Shown in pieces: positions 47,701 to 58,430 of a DNA stretch of 64,000 nt (the stretch's first letter is position 1; every line of letters begins with the position of its first letter). The position numbers and the translations under genes are program-made. The DNA is from Antedon bifida (Eukaryota > Echinodermata > Crinoidea > Comatulida > Antedonidae), in assembly GCA_963402885.1 (NCBI GenBank), contig OY727095.1, positions 15,443,001-15,507,000 of the forward strand, in the 5' to 3' direction. Below the pieces are notes generated by a model that saw nothing but the letters and a program-made list of their open reading frames with translations, was not told the DNA's origin and did no database searches.

Positions 47701-50700
47701 TACATGGACAACACTTTTTGGTATTCAGTGTAGATAATATAGAAGAAGTATGCACTAAATAGATGTTAAACCATTTTCTCATGCAAGTCTCCATTCCTAA
47801 ATTGTTTCTATATCCATTCAAATTAGACTCTCTTTACAGAAATCTAATCAGTACTATATACCATTTATCAATATGAAAGAGTAATATTACAGCTTACCAT
47901 GTGGCAATGTTTGTTTCTCATGTCTATTTTATTGTTGTACTTTTGAGATGAATGTATAGACTACTAAAATGGACCAATCCATTATTAATCAGAGGATAGG
48001 TTATTTGAAATATTATTACTTTATGATCAGATAAAAATGATTAAATTATTAAAATGTTCCAAAACCTAACTTATAACAGTAATACTGCAATGAAATATTT
48101 ATAAAAAGGTATAAAGTATTTTTATAATCCCTCCGAATAATAATGGATCGGTCCATTTCAGTGGTCAGAACATGGTTAATGAAAGTATTAATTAAGTTCT
48201 AATGCTCAAAGTAAGATTATTAATGTGGTTACAAAATAAAGTTTACCTCTTCTAAAGGACACAAAGAAAAATGTTTTTTTCTTCTGAGGTCATGAAGATC
48301 ACATCGAAAACGCATCCACTTTAAAGGTTTATCTTTTTCTAAAGCTTTCATAAGCTTCTCAATAACCTCTTTGAGATCACTAAAGCTCTCATCTGTTGTT
48401 TCTTCACTGTTCTCGATAGCAAAATATTTATATATATGTTCTTCATACAGTTTCCCTCTAAGAGCATCTTGAACCTTCTCAAAAATGATATTTGCCTGGT
48501 TATAAACAGTTTATAAAAATGTAGAAAATATATATTATGTAATGAGCACATTAGTCAAATACTGTCATATATTTAAAATAATATTTTTATCATTTAAAAA
48601 CCGTTTATATTATATGCCTGATAAAGTTGTTTAATAAAGTATTCTAGTTCAGTTTCTTTAAATTAATGGAGCAGTAATACCTTGATTGTGGCTAGAAATA
48701 GATATAGTATTACCTCAACCTTTTGTTGTTCTTTAGTCTTACCAAGCTTCCCCTTATGTGTACCCACAATAAGGATAGTTGGTTTGTTAACTTCATTCTT
48801 TGCATCTTCTTTCACAATACGACTATGAGAATAAACTGACAGGATGTAAGATAATATGAACTGGAGATTGGTCCAATGATGTTGATGCTTTTTCTGAAAA
48901 AAACCAAAAAAAACAAAATCAAAACAAAATTACTTTAAAAAAAAGTAAATGCTTTTTCAACTACACTACCGTAATTAGTCTTACAATACTTACGCCATTA
49001 GAGTCAATGACAATAGCACGATCTTCGAGGTTCACACTGAGATCAAACACTACGATGTAAAGTGCTTCTGATGTTACGAAGATCTGGAAAAAATAATGTG
49101 CTTGTTATTCAAATATTGATTAATATTCTTAAAGGCCTAATGCACGAGTATCATTTATTCTGTAGTGGTCTCTAATATAAATACAGACTATTATATACAA
49201 ATTCTTTGATAAACTATTTAAATACATTTACTATTGATACTCTTTTTATCAAAGCATTTCTCTAGTACAAATTCATAAACAATGTGGCTAAAATCAGTTA
49301 TGATTGAAAACAGAAGAAAATAATTATTTAATTAATAAAAATAAAAAATTTGTAATATCAACATTTTATATAAGCACTACCATTGGATTAGAATTACTGA
49401 ATGGGAAAAAGGCAAACTATACCTTTGCCATACAATTATGTTATTATTACATTACAAATTTGATATAGCACTCTTAGAATGAAACCAATTATGTTATCTT
49501 TTTAACTGGCTGACGTGGAGTTTATTAAAGAAATGTGTAGAAAGTATTTAAACAATAAAATATCAACTTACAAGGCAATTACATATTTTTTAACTTACCC
49601 GATGAATACCATGGTATATCAATTGTCCCCCATGATCCCAGATGTTGAATGTTTCTTCCAAAGTCTCCTCCTTATTTTCCTCAACTTTCTTGATTACATC
49701 TTTATCTAACTGCTGATCTGTATCAACTGGAATAGCTTTAGTAGCTGTAGTATCAATACCTGTAGTGGAAACAAGCTTGTTTGGTTACTATCAAAACATA
49801 TGTAAATGATTTCATTTTTAATGACAAATTTAAGTCCCAGTATATTACTATATACTATGAGTATTGTTTTAGTTGTCCTCTTTGTTGTAATTTTCATTAT
49901 CATCATCATCATTGCTAAAGTCACCACTACCACATTGATGCATAATTAATATCTAGCACGTCATCATTATCATTATTATTTTCATCATTGTTTTTCATTT
50001 TTAATGTCATCATTATAACTTTAATTTTCACTGTCATAGAGGTAGAAATGTATGACTGTCAATCATAATTGTTACACAGATAATATTTCACCTCCAAGTT
50101 ATAGTTAATTATAGTTGTCATTATCATAGTAGAAAATTATGCCAGTAACCATAATTGTTATACAGATAGGTTGCCTCCAAATCTAAACACATACTTTTAA
50201 TAATAGTTATTTAGTTACTTTAAATTAGAAAATCTAATTAAATATATCTTAATTATTTCAAATAACTATAAAAAATTGCAAACTCATAATATAAGACTTA
50301 TTTATTAGTGTTTTTACTACAAAATCCAAGATAGAATTTAAAGAAAAGTTACCATCATTTTTGTAATCATCATTTTTGTCATCAATATTGTAGTTAACAG
50401 CAATACCATCATCATCATCTGTAGATGGTTTCATGTTAACCTGACACATACAAAAAAAAAATAACCAAAAAAACTATAAATGTTATTCATCAAAACTTGA
50501 ATACTGTCTACCTTTAATAGAAATAAAAAGTAATATTTACTCTCAAAACAATAATTAGAAATTTAAAACATTAAAATAGCTGCTCATAATGTCTCATTGC
50601 ATTCTGTAAGTGACTGGTTTGCAATAGTAGAAATGTGCTGTAGGTACTTTTATTTTATTAAGTTTATGTTTTTATTACACTATTACTGACATACGCTTAC

Positions 50701-53565
50701 AGTTTTCTTTGCTCTCAGTTTGTCAGTGACCATTTTTGTATACTGATTTGAAGGATTACCTGTGGAAAAAAAAAGACAGTGTGTACATATTATTTTAGCA
50801 GATACATTAATACGAAACTCTACTTTGGACAATTGTCAAACTTATTGATTAATTAATGTAAAATTACAATTACATTACATCATCAAACACTGTAACATAG
50901 CTTGCGTGTTAAGAGATCATAGAGTAACAATTGTATTAGCATAATGTATGTGAAAATAAGACCGTTGACACCATACTACGGTTGTATACATTTATTGAAT
51001 TCCATTCTACATCTCCATTTCATTGTGCGCCTGTTTTTGTCTATGATAATGAGATTAATGATAAATAATGTTACATAACCAATGATGATTGGAAGAGTAA
51101 TATGCTAATTTTTATTCATGTTTACCACTATCAGCATTAGCCTCTGTCCATGTTGTGCTTGCTGTTCTTATCACCGCTATTCCATCTGTAACTACATGCT
51201 TTTCCTCAAATCTGGCAAAAATACAATAATTTGAAACTAACTATGAACTTCAGTCATTTTAAGTACTGTAAAAAATGCAATTTTTTTCCTTTTAATTCAA
51301 AACCATTTTAATATATTAATTCATTATACATTTAGAAAGTAAGTTATTCAACAATTCATATGATCTTTTTTTTTTAGAATACAAGATTAAAATTAAATTC
51401 TATAATCTATAGAAAATTTGATGGTGTTATAATTAGGAAGTAACTGATTTATATATTTCTAAAAGTTTTTATAATTCAACTGTTGTTAGATTTATCACTG
51501 CAACATTTAGAAAGTAGTAGTTATCAAAAACAAATCAATACAAGTTGGCTGGTTTGTAATTCTTAGTTGACTCACAAATATTTTGTAATGTTCATTTCAC
51601 TGTCTATAATAATTTATTGGGAACTTCACTTTTGTAACAGTGGCACACTTCACATTTTGAAGGTGTGTCCAACAAAAGTATATAATAAATGAATGCACAA
51701 AATAGACAAATACATAAGTAATCTTACTTAATCTACATAACATTTAATAAAACCCATTCACTCCCCACCTCTCCCCTCCCCACTTCCCAAAGATAACAAG
51801 TACACCATTATCATCAATCTAGTACTTACTCTTTTCCAAGACATGCATTGATCAGGCATGTTTTACCCACTCCTTCCTGTCCAATAACTTTAAGCATTCC
51901 AAGATTGACTTTCACTTTACCCTCTTTCAAGGCTTCATTGTATGCTTTCTGAAAATCTAAATCAAGATTCAGTTTCATATATAAATATTGAGTGCTGTTT
52001 AATTTTTAAAAGTAGAAATTAAACCATTTCATTATCTATACATAGTACACTTATAGACATATACTGTATCAGTTATTTAGTACACTTAAATTAATTTTGT
52101 TAGGAAGAAAAAATTAACAAGAGCAATAAGGCATTAACACACTGATAATTCTTGAAAACCAAATGCTCAAAACTTAAATTTTGTTCATTCTTAAAATTTT
52201 AAGAATGCATTTCTTGTATGTTTGTTTTAGCCAGTGATTTGTAATAGCCGAAGGCTGGATGGCAATCTATAGTGTTATAGCAGTTCAAGAAGTGATTCTC
52301 CATGGAGAGGGAATCAACAAGATGGCGGCTGCAATCGACCAAGCAGATATGCCCTACGCAGTACGCACTACTACGCCTGTGTTGAGCCTATCTGCGTGAG
52401 AACGATACGCAATGCAATAATGAACAACAAAAAAATGGGACTTGAACTGTGAGAGGCTGGATACATAACCATTACACCAAACTCTCATCCACAACTTTGT
52501 AGTGTGCAGTTAGCCTATTTACACTTAGAACTAATAAAAAAATATATATATTTTCTGGGGACATTTTATGTAGGGGAATTTTACATTAGGCGGAGGTTTG
52601 TACTCTCGGAGTACCCACTAGTTCATAATATTTTAATTTTTATAATTCTTTGTTTTTGTTTGTCGTTTTGTCTTGTTGATGGCCCATAATCAGCTCACAC
52701 TCTTGAAATATGATGAATAAAGTAAATAATTAATAAATAAATCATCATCACAATAATGACGTTTTCGTAATTTTTAGGCTTATTGTTTTTTATCCCTACC
52801 AATACCATAAACAAATATAAATGTTATTTGATCTATTATTTTATAGTTGAAGAAAGCATAATTTAATTAAATAAATTTATTAAAAAAAACAATTCAATAA
52901 AAAGTCACCAAACAAAACATGACATAGCAGAGGATAACCCTTTTCTGGTATGCTTGTTACAAATTAATGTTATTTTATATTTACAAATTAGTATTTATTT
53001 CTTTAATAAAGTAATATTAAAAAAAATTAATTAAAGTACCTCTATCAAGTAGTATATTCTTTGCACGTTGATTAAGACGAAGTGCAAAGTTCTCTATTTT
53101 ACTTGGTTCATCTTCTAATTCTCCTGTAATCTCTAAATTGAATACCACATCCCAAATATTGTGGAAGTCAAATTGTCTCAGTTCGTAGTAAGCAATAACT
53201 TTTGCCATATCCTCTTTCTGAACATGTTGTAAGGCATCAAACAGCCGTTTTCGATATGGTGACAATGGTTGTATATCAGCATTCTCAACTTTGTTTGTCT
53301 TAATATACTTGAGTACAAGATCTTCAGCAGCCTTAATTTGTGTCAGTTTCCCAATCTCCAACAACAGGTTGACATTAGTAGGTAAGATGTAACCTTTCAG
53401 CTTAAGTTCATTGAACAAACCATGTGCTATTAAACCCTGCCCCTCGAAGTCTCCAAAATATAGGTGATCATAGAGGCAGAATTTGAGCAAATGATACTGA
53501 TCACCCTTGTAGTGTTCACCCAGATTAGCTTTTAAGGCCCTGAAATTCGTATTCAAATCTGCCAT
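41210..53565 (-). CDS. DED-Roc-COR-DED protein (ROCO-family GTPase), partial at 3' end
   Basis: Predicted large G protein of the ROCO family, built from 17 coding exons with GT/AG borders and matching phases: 1,045 codons and no stop. Order: putative death-effector domain (residues 8-90) and a helical module (100-175); Roc GTPase with P-loop GQEGVGKT (201-208), WDHGGQ (336-341) and a degenerate THKG (424-427); COR (about 523-753); cysteine cluster (802-830); two basic micro-exons (850-875); a second DED plus helical module (878-1045). ROCO proteins bind GTP and dimerise through COR; DEDs bind other death-fold proteins. A role in apoptosis or immune signalling is inference. No leucine-rich repeats, ankyrin repeats or kinase domain were seen. 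The last exon ends at a splice donor, so the C-terminus is missing. A possible final exon at 40479-40570 is in phase but weak. Confidence 0.85.
42872..43022. repeat. Intronic fold-back MITE
   Basis: Inverted repeat with arms of about 42 bp: ACAAATAAC, AAGTTGTGCGTTA, GAGATGC on the left and their complements on the right, ending GTTATTTGT. It lies in the intron between exons 16 and 17. Confidence 0.7.
43370..43411 (-). CDS. Exon 16: basic micro-exon, copy 2
   Basis: 42 nt encoding DEIGKGRKRRKTDQ. It is a tandem duplicate of exon 15 with similar intron flanks, and has the same phase on both sides, so either or both can be used. Confidence 0.68.
43842..43877 (-). CDS. Exon 15: basic micro-exon, copy 1
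   Basis: 36 nt encoding DETERKRRNSDQ, resembling a nuclear localisation signal or basic linker. The acceptor TTTTATTTGCAG is shared with exons 16 and 17. Confidence 0.68.
45463..45679 (-). CDS. Exon 14: COR end with cysteine cluster
   Basis: Residues 778-849: GIQYERCILCDVCSD then RKLKCTTTGTTFSID. Cys 802, 805, 808 and 830 with His 816 could bind a metal. Phase 0 to 1. Confidence 0.8.
46345..46416 (-). CDS. Exon 13: short linker within COR
   Basis: VTIKRTPARNETSNEEPSSE then ACKE. Its 72 nt are a multiple of three, so it could be skipped without frame loss. Confidence 0.75.
46512..46820 (-). CDS. Exon 12: COR C-terminal half
   Basis: KRSFFVPLRLAFKTS opens the second COR half (..FFVP..L), followed by the FKGYLPDVLFPYMIIDFLNK strand-helix region. 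103 codons, phase 0. Confidence 0.85.
47047..47241 (-). CDS. Exon 11: COR domain, continued
   Basis: GILEEKLLRKLWKER and FEFLVALMIQLGFICE match the helix pair after the LDP motif in COR. The donor ATA|GTAGGT is the one that keeps phase 0; an alternative GT lies 4 bases further. Confidence 0.82.
47385..47573 (-). CDS. Exon 10: COR domain
   Basis: SILLNFLYDLGEIVYMPDN then LRDKAVLDPMQLVEIVTAF is the hallmark of the COR dimerisation domain (FLHDLG.I.Y...L....VLDP.WL). Confidence 0.9.
47955..48172. repeat. Intronic inverted-repeat MITE
   Basis: Left AAAATGGACCAATCCATTAT and right ATAATGGATCGGTCCATTT are inverted repeats about 170 bp apart, in the intron between exons 9 and 10. The boundaries are approximate. 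Confidence 0.55.
48247..48495 (-). CDS. Exon 9: end of Roc and start of COR
   Basis: Residues 440-522, with HIYKYFAIENS, where ROCO proteins end the G domain, then FSDLKEVIEKLMKALEKD, PLKWMRFRCDLHDLRRKK and SLCPLEE. 83 codons, phase 0. Confidence 0.86.
48714..48893 (-). CDS. Exon 8: Roc G4 motif, degenerate
   Basis: WTNLQFILSYILSVYSHSRI then PTILIVGTHKGKLGKTKEQ. The motif that reads guanine is normally THxD or NKxD; here it is THKG, with Gly at residue 427. Confidence 0.88.
48994..49083 (-). CDS. Exon 7: Roc core strand
   Basis: IFVTSEALYIVVFDLSVNLED, the conserved strand after switch II in Roc domains (F.....LY..VFDL). In phase 0 on both sides. Confidence 0.88.
49599..49759 (-). CDS. Exon 6: Roc switch II (WDHGGQ)
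   Basis: Residues 296-349. A charged helix (KKVEENKEETLEE) leads to FNIWDHGGQLIYHGIHR, the DxGGQ switch II motif typical of Roc domains. Donor CGG|GTAAGT. Confidence 0.88.
50353..50440 (-). CDS. Exon 5: aspartate-rich loop
   Basis: VNMKPSTDDDDGIAVNYN then IDDKNDDYKND, a low-complexity acidic insert inside the Roc domain. Acceptor TGTGTCAG, donor GATG|GTAACT. Could be skipped or alternative, since exons 4 and 5 are each flanked by compatible introns in part. Confidence 0.7.
50701..50759 (-). CDS. Exon 4: acidic/basic linker in Roc
   Basis: Short exon of 59 nt for NQYTKMVTDKLRAKKT. Acceptor TTCCACAG, donor ACT|GTAAGC. Phase 1 to 0 fits both neighbours. Confidence 0.75.
51126..51211 (-). CDS. 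Exon 3: Roc, post-P-loop region
   Basis: Residues 218-246, HVVTDGIAVIRTA then TWTEANADS. The TDGI..I segment is usual after the P-loop in ROCO proteins. Acceptor TTTTTGCCAG, donor GTG|GTAAAC. Confidence 0.8.
51830..51956 (-). CDS. Exon 2: Roc P-loop
   Basis: Encodes residues 176-217 with GQEGVGKTCLINACLGK, the GTP-phosphate-binding loop. The phase requires the acceptor TTTAG at 51957-51958, not the nearby TTTTCAG. Donor GA|GTAAGT. Confidence 0.85.
52430..52500 (-). mobile_element. tRNA-derived SINE relic in intron 1
   Basis: The minus strand has TTTGGTGTAATGGTTA (A-box-like) and AGTTCAAGTCCCA (B-box-like). The spacing between boxes is shorter than in a working tRNA, so it is a decayed SINE. 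Confidence 0.5.
53040..53565 (-). CDS. Exon 1: N-terminal DED and helical module
   Basis: Residues 1-175. FRALKANLGEHYKGD, LLKFCLYDHL, LFNELKLKGYILP and NVNLLLEIGKL follow the helix pattern of death-effector domains. Residues 100-175 (LSPYRKRLFDAL to RAKNILLDR) are a second helical unit I do not recognise. The exon ends GAG|GTACTT in phase 1. The whole exon layout recurs as exon 17. Confidence 0.85.
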
Positions 53566-53585
53566 TTCATTTCATTTTTATTTTG
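53566..53585 (-). promoter_or_regulatory. 5' UTR with two micro-uORFs before the DED-ROCO start
   Basis: The first coding exon follows a good acceptor (TTTTTGTAG) at 53586, so at least one noncoding exon lies further upstream. In the 20 bases before the chosen ATG are two more ATGs. The first (53575) opens a two-codon frame, ATG AAA TGA. The second (53570) opens a five-codon frame ending at TGA just inside the CDS. Only the third ATG (53565) opens the long frame. Confidence 0.6.
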
Positions 53586-53739
53586 CTACAAAAACAAAAT
53601 ACTTTAGTTTATAAGGTGTATTATTATTATTGAAATTAAATTGTGGACTCATTTATCTCAAAAAAAATATTTCAATTTAAGTACTAACATAATTTATAGA
53701 TACATTTATGGTGTAGGTCTACCAAAGGTATACTAACAC

Positions 53740-54175
53740 CTTTTCACGCTGCTGCTCTAGCCCACTACGTCACAAGAGATGACTCATTTCCTCCGTTCAT
53801 CTTACGAAGCCCGACTTACCTTCCTCAAACTACCCCGGTTGTACCATAGACTTCAATTTCTTCAAGTTAAATTTGTTATTAAGTGTTTCTACGTAGATTT
53901 TATGGTTTTTATTTTCTTTCCGAGGTTGTGGGATACCCTCCCTATTGAAGTGACTGATTTGTGCATTTTTGGTTCCTCTAAGTTTTTCCCTGCCTTATTT
54001 AATGTATTTTGCTGTTAACTTGTTTTTGTTTGCACCAGAAGGAGAGTACTCGCATAGTGACTTGTCACTTTTCTACAATCCGCCAGACTGGTGTTAGTTT
54101 TCTTGTGTTTGTATTTTTTATTGTATTATATGTTTTATATGTCTTCTGGAAAATAAATGAATTGAATTGAATTTA
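53740..54175 (+). mobile_element. LINE 3' end, dead copy
   Basis: Broken frames read the LINE C-terminal text (FPRLWDTLPIEVTDL), then a 3' UTR and an AATAAATGAATTGAATTGAA tail. It sits just upstream of the DED-ROCO first coding exon in the opposite orientation. Confidence 0.7.
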
Positions 54176-54802
54176 TAAGCTGAAAGAAAGCAGCAGTTAT
54201 AGTACTAGAGGCTGACGTTTTTGCTAATTTGTAAACTCAACTATAATTTATAGATCCCAGCTGCTGGACCCAAAAAACTATGGGAAAAGAGAGTCTATTA
54301 GGACAGTCATGCTAAAATTACAAATCCCAAAGCATTTCTGGTATTTATGAGTCCCATTTGACTGTCAATCTAGACCGATATATATAATACTGTAATTCGC
54401 TGTCAGATAATCATTGAATTATTATCAAAACAGTCCATTAAAGTTTTTGTTTGTAATAGGATACTTCACACTTGAAGTATCTAGGCATGATGAAGTGACC
54501 CCCAGACTTGACCTTAGCAATAAAATAAACTAAAGTGACAGAAATTGAGCCTGTGTTACATATCAAAAATAATATTTATTCACGTATAAAAAAAGAAAAG
54601 GAACGTTTAATTATAACCCAAAAAGTATTTTTTGCTTTAAATTACATTTTTTCAGGTAAAATAACTATTATGTGACAATAAAATGACACATTTAAAAACA
54701 AATTTGAAATAAAAAATATCTTTAAAACTGTTACATCAATAAGCGTTTTTATAAGAAATATTTCTTGTTTATTTTCACATAAGACATTGTTCAATATATA
54801 CT

Positions 54803-55064
54803 TAGTACAAGATTCAGCAGTTTAACTTCTGTGAGCTTTGTAATCTCCAACAACAGACATTAGTAGGTTTGATATTAACATTTTAACTCAAGTTTATTGA
54901 ACAATTCATGTTCTATTAAATGAAAGGCATGAAAGGTAAGTGATAACCTAGGCAGCATTTGAGCAAAAGATAGTGATCACCCTTGTAGTGTTCACCGAGA
55001 TTAGCTTTCAAGCCTCTGAATTTCGAATTAAAATCTTTAATTTTATTGAATTGCAATTTTTGCT
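54803..55064 (-). pseudogene. Remnant of DED exon (copy B)
   Basis: The minus strand reads KFRGLKANLGEHYKGDHYLL then LKCCL, then goes out of frame. The acceptor TTTTTACAG is kept, but ATTAAAGAT replaces the start ATGGCAGAT. It shares the lost start with copy A, so decay came before the block was duplicated. Confidence 0.8.
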
Positions 55065-55289
55065 GTAAAAATAAAATAGTTGAGAAACACTTCAATGGAT
55101 GCAACTGGTTTCCATAAACCAACATTTCCAAACAAAGTATTGCTATTCATGTAATTGTCATAAAACAAAGCACAATTAGTCTGTACTTGTCAAATTAAAT
55201 ATTCCTTTAAAATAATATAAAAACTCACACTACAACTGAATCTGAACAACAGAATTGTTGGTACCCTACCCTGGAAACAATCCTCCATC

Positions 55290-55440
55290 CACTGGTAAAT
55301 CATTCTGACTGAACAGCTCTACATCAACAGACGCTACTTGACTATAAGGTGTTTATAATGTCACTGCCTTGTGCATCACATGACTTCCTAATCAGTCTTG
55401 CATGCTAGCCTAATAAATAGAAAATATAAATCATGTTTAC
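55290..55440 (-). promoter_or_regulatory. Copy B of conserved upstream segment
   Basis: Same segment as at 21640 (CATCCACTGG, ACATCAACAGACGCTAC, CATGACTTCCTAATCAG), located upstream of DED remnant B on the minus strand. Possible 5' noncoding exon; no proof of expression. Confidence 0.4.
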
Positions 55441-56040
55441 CTATCTACAGTTTGCAAACTTCATATAAACAAAGATAGTATATTAGGAACATATCATAAT
55501 TCCTATTCAACCAATGTAAACGAACGAATTATGGGCGGAGCCAGAGCCATATATATAAAGAGTTACGACATTGGGTTAAACTTCAAAGTCATGTGATATA
55601 CAGATCAAACTTTTTCAAAATTATCTCCATTAACCCATGTAAAGTATAGATTGGAGCAACAAAATACTTTTTCTTATATTTAAAAAAAAATGTAATTGCA
55701 TATTTGATGGTGAATTATTGATGTGCAAGGTGTACAGAAGTACTTGCGGCAAAGAATAATTGCGCTAGTACATTATAAGATTTATTGATTTTGGAACAAA
55801 ACATCATATAACTATGTAATATTTTTTAATTCATAATGGATGCTTTGCTGACTAAATAAGTGTTGTGGATATATTTGGTAATATACTGAAAAGGGTATGA
55901 ACAATATTAAAATAATAAAGGAAAATTATTACAAATGAAATAATGAATGAGTCTCTGAAATTTAATAAAGTTGGCGGCGCAGTTTGTGTTAAAAACACAG
56001 AGTCATAAAAAGGGGTGAATTTGTGTGTTACATGACGTGT

Positions 56041-57514
56041 TGTATAGGTATTCTCAATTAATAGTTCATAGTTCATTATAACATTTATACAGAAAAAATT
56101 GTTTGAAAAATATTAATTGGTTTTGTTTATTGAGTTCCTGTTATATAATTTGTTATCAGATACAGTAATTAATATTAACATTTTATGCTAATGTTCAACA
56201 AAGAAAATAAATAGAACAACTGAAATTGCTTGGAAAAAAGGAAAAAAAAATATTAATCTCAATGCAGGTGGAAAGTCAATGATAATTATTAAATTGTCAA
56301 TGTCCAAAGTGTACTGAAGTACTCAATGCAAGGAATACTTGTGAACATGTAGAAGCACATACTGGATCTATAATCTTTGTTTTAAAATGTTTACAACATT
56401 CTTTCTATTTTGTAATAACACATTGATTGATATTGATGTGTAGTTATTTGTAACAACAATTACTGGACTTTAATACAACTTAAAACACCCAAGAAAACTG
56501 CCTGGTTAGATTACTCATTATTAGATTCCAATATTTCAGTCCAAACTTGTGTCTGCAGAACTTAAACTGTAGATTACTAAAGTCTGTCAGTGAGTTACTG
56601 TACCACTAGTATAGTAAAAATGCCGAAGTTTTAGATTTTAAGAGGTCACCAATGGTGCAATAGCCCACTCAGGACTTCAATTCAATAAACATTTATTCCA
56701 TCAAATGCCATACAAATAATACAAAGCAAATGCAACCTAGAAGAAGTAAATACAAATCACACACAAACTAATATTGTGGAGGAGAATTTTGGAAAGAAAA
56801 GTAGTCGGCTGTGCAGTGAGTGATGCGATTGGCTATGTATGTTCCTCATTAGGTTGTTGTGGTATCAAATTGTGCAACAGCTTCTCTTGTGCAATTTAAT
56901 CAGGCTGTTTAACTTTATTATTGTGCAAAATCATTGCACTATTATTTACAATTGTAGCAGGGAATTCCTCGAAATAACTGGAACCCACAAATCTCAAAAC
57001 GTTCATCCGACTTTCCCTCCGATAACCAAGTCTCCGAGAAACACATATAGGATGGATCTGAGACCAGACTTTCTTCGATTTTTTAATAATAGAAAGTTTT
57101 GAATAGTTTGTTATGATAGGAATGTACGATGTATAATGTACATTATGTTTATTAAAAATTGTTGGCGTTTTTTTAAATTTTGTATATAAATTACGATGAG
57201 AAAACAGTTATTTGATCATTAGATACATTCATTTAATTAAATTTGTTAGTATTAACTTTTAAAATAAGAGTAAAAGATATAAGGAAGAAAAGATTATGGA
57301 GCGGCTGTTCCAGAATATACAACACCAAGTATTGTAAAGTAATACTAAAAATGTAGGCGATCTTGTCAAAAGTCAAAGTATGATTAATAAAAGTGTGTGT
57401 GCGTATTAGCTTTGTCAGTCATGCTGTAATTATCCTCATAATATTTTCATTTTTTTTTCAGTTTCATCCAAGTTAAAAGCAATAATAATAATATAATTTG
57501 TAACTCATTATTAT
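56041..57514. other. Gene-free spacer inside duplication copy B
   Basis: No gene supported. 56050-56220 resembles the ATTTATACAGAAAA, GAGTTCCTGTTATA segment of the 32-35 kb tandem block. 56675-56790 holds a LINE tail. Confidence 0.4.
56675..56790 (-). mobile_element. LINE 3' tail fragment
   Basis: The minus strand reads TTTGATGGAATAAATGTTTA then TTGAATTGAA, a CR1-type 3' terminus. Nothing longer is preserved. Confidence 0.5.
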
Positions 57515-57685
57515 ACAGATATTGCCTGCTTAGAGGTAACATATAAGAGGGAATGATATTATGTTCGAGGGAATATATATTTCCCGAAGTGCCAGCTGAG
57601 GGAAATATATAATCCCCATGAACATAATATCATTCCCGATGGATGTCAAATCTTATATTTTACCGATATAAAAGGCGATATCTGT
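57515..57685. repeat. Fold-back element, copy B
   Basis: Shorter copy of the hairpin at 26563, with the same outer ACAGATAT/ATATCTGT ends. A deletion in the left arm (after AACATATAAGAG) makes the arms unequal. Confidence 0.75.
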
Positions 57686-58119
57686 TATATTACATAGCCA
57701 ACAAGTAGAATATCTGCTGGGTCTGGTAGCTAGGCTAGGCCTCCTTTTTTTATTGTATGTAAACAAGCTGTCTAGACACCTTACCTTGCGAAGAATAATA
57801 TACAGATACAGTAATTACTAATTACTGATGATTCCTTGGCAATAAAATAATCACTATAGCCTAGGTCGTTTAAATAATAACAGAAGAATTTCCACCAATA
57901 AGCCTACATTAATATTATAATCAGGTAGGTCGAATAAATAATAATTCGTCTTCTTCGTGCCGAATCACCAGATGTTCACCGCATCGCGCGCATACTGAGT
58001 TACTACTGTGAGTATTAACCAATCACAAACGGTCTTTCATCACATCTAGGGAGGACTAATAACAAATGAGGGCGCTATGTATGCATAGTTTAAATAGTTT
58101 AGTTGATTAATTTCTTCAA

Positions 58120-58200
58120 GTTCCGTGGCGCAGTACATGAGGCGTTGTCTTGTGATGGAATGACAATTTCATCGCGAGTTCAAGACCCAGTAGATGACTT
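58120..58200 (+). mobile_element. tRNA-derived SINE head, copy B
   Basis: Counterpart of 27198-27285, with B-box-like GAGTTCAAGACCC at 58176-58188. It is followed by the same CACGAAAATTACACAGTCAA region. Confidence 0.55.
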
Positions 58201-58430
58201 TTGTTTATTTATCGCCCGACGCGAGTGTTGCCACACGAAAATTACACAGTCAATATCATCGTACTCGAGAATTTGCTGGGTTTTATATGTTTAATGACAG
58301 GGACACGATAATTATGCGAAAATTACTCAGTCAATATCATCGTACTCGAGGATATATACGATTTACGATCCTCGCAGCGGTAGTAGCGGTTCATGTATTT
58401 ACATAGGCTATATGTAATATAACAAATTAT

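Larger units (their letters stand above)
54785..58430. repeat. Segmental duplication, copy B
   Basis: Counterpart of 20230-27730 without the large insertions. The order is partly rearranged: 54800-55460 matches 20236-21820, 55475-55780 matches 24969-26490, 55800-56040 matches 27480-27730, and 57500-58420 matches 26550-27480. The last two parts are swapped relative to copy A, with about 1.4 kb of other DNA between. Confidence 0.75.

Noticed and set aside
56839..57102. 87-codon plus-strand frame
   Set aside because: Interrupted text of no recognisable family, in repeat-rich spacer; nothing supports it as a gene.
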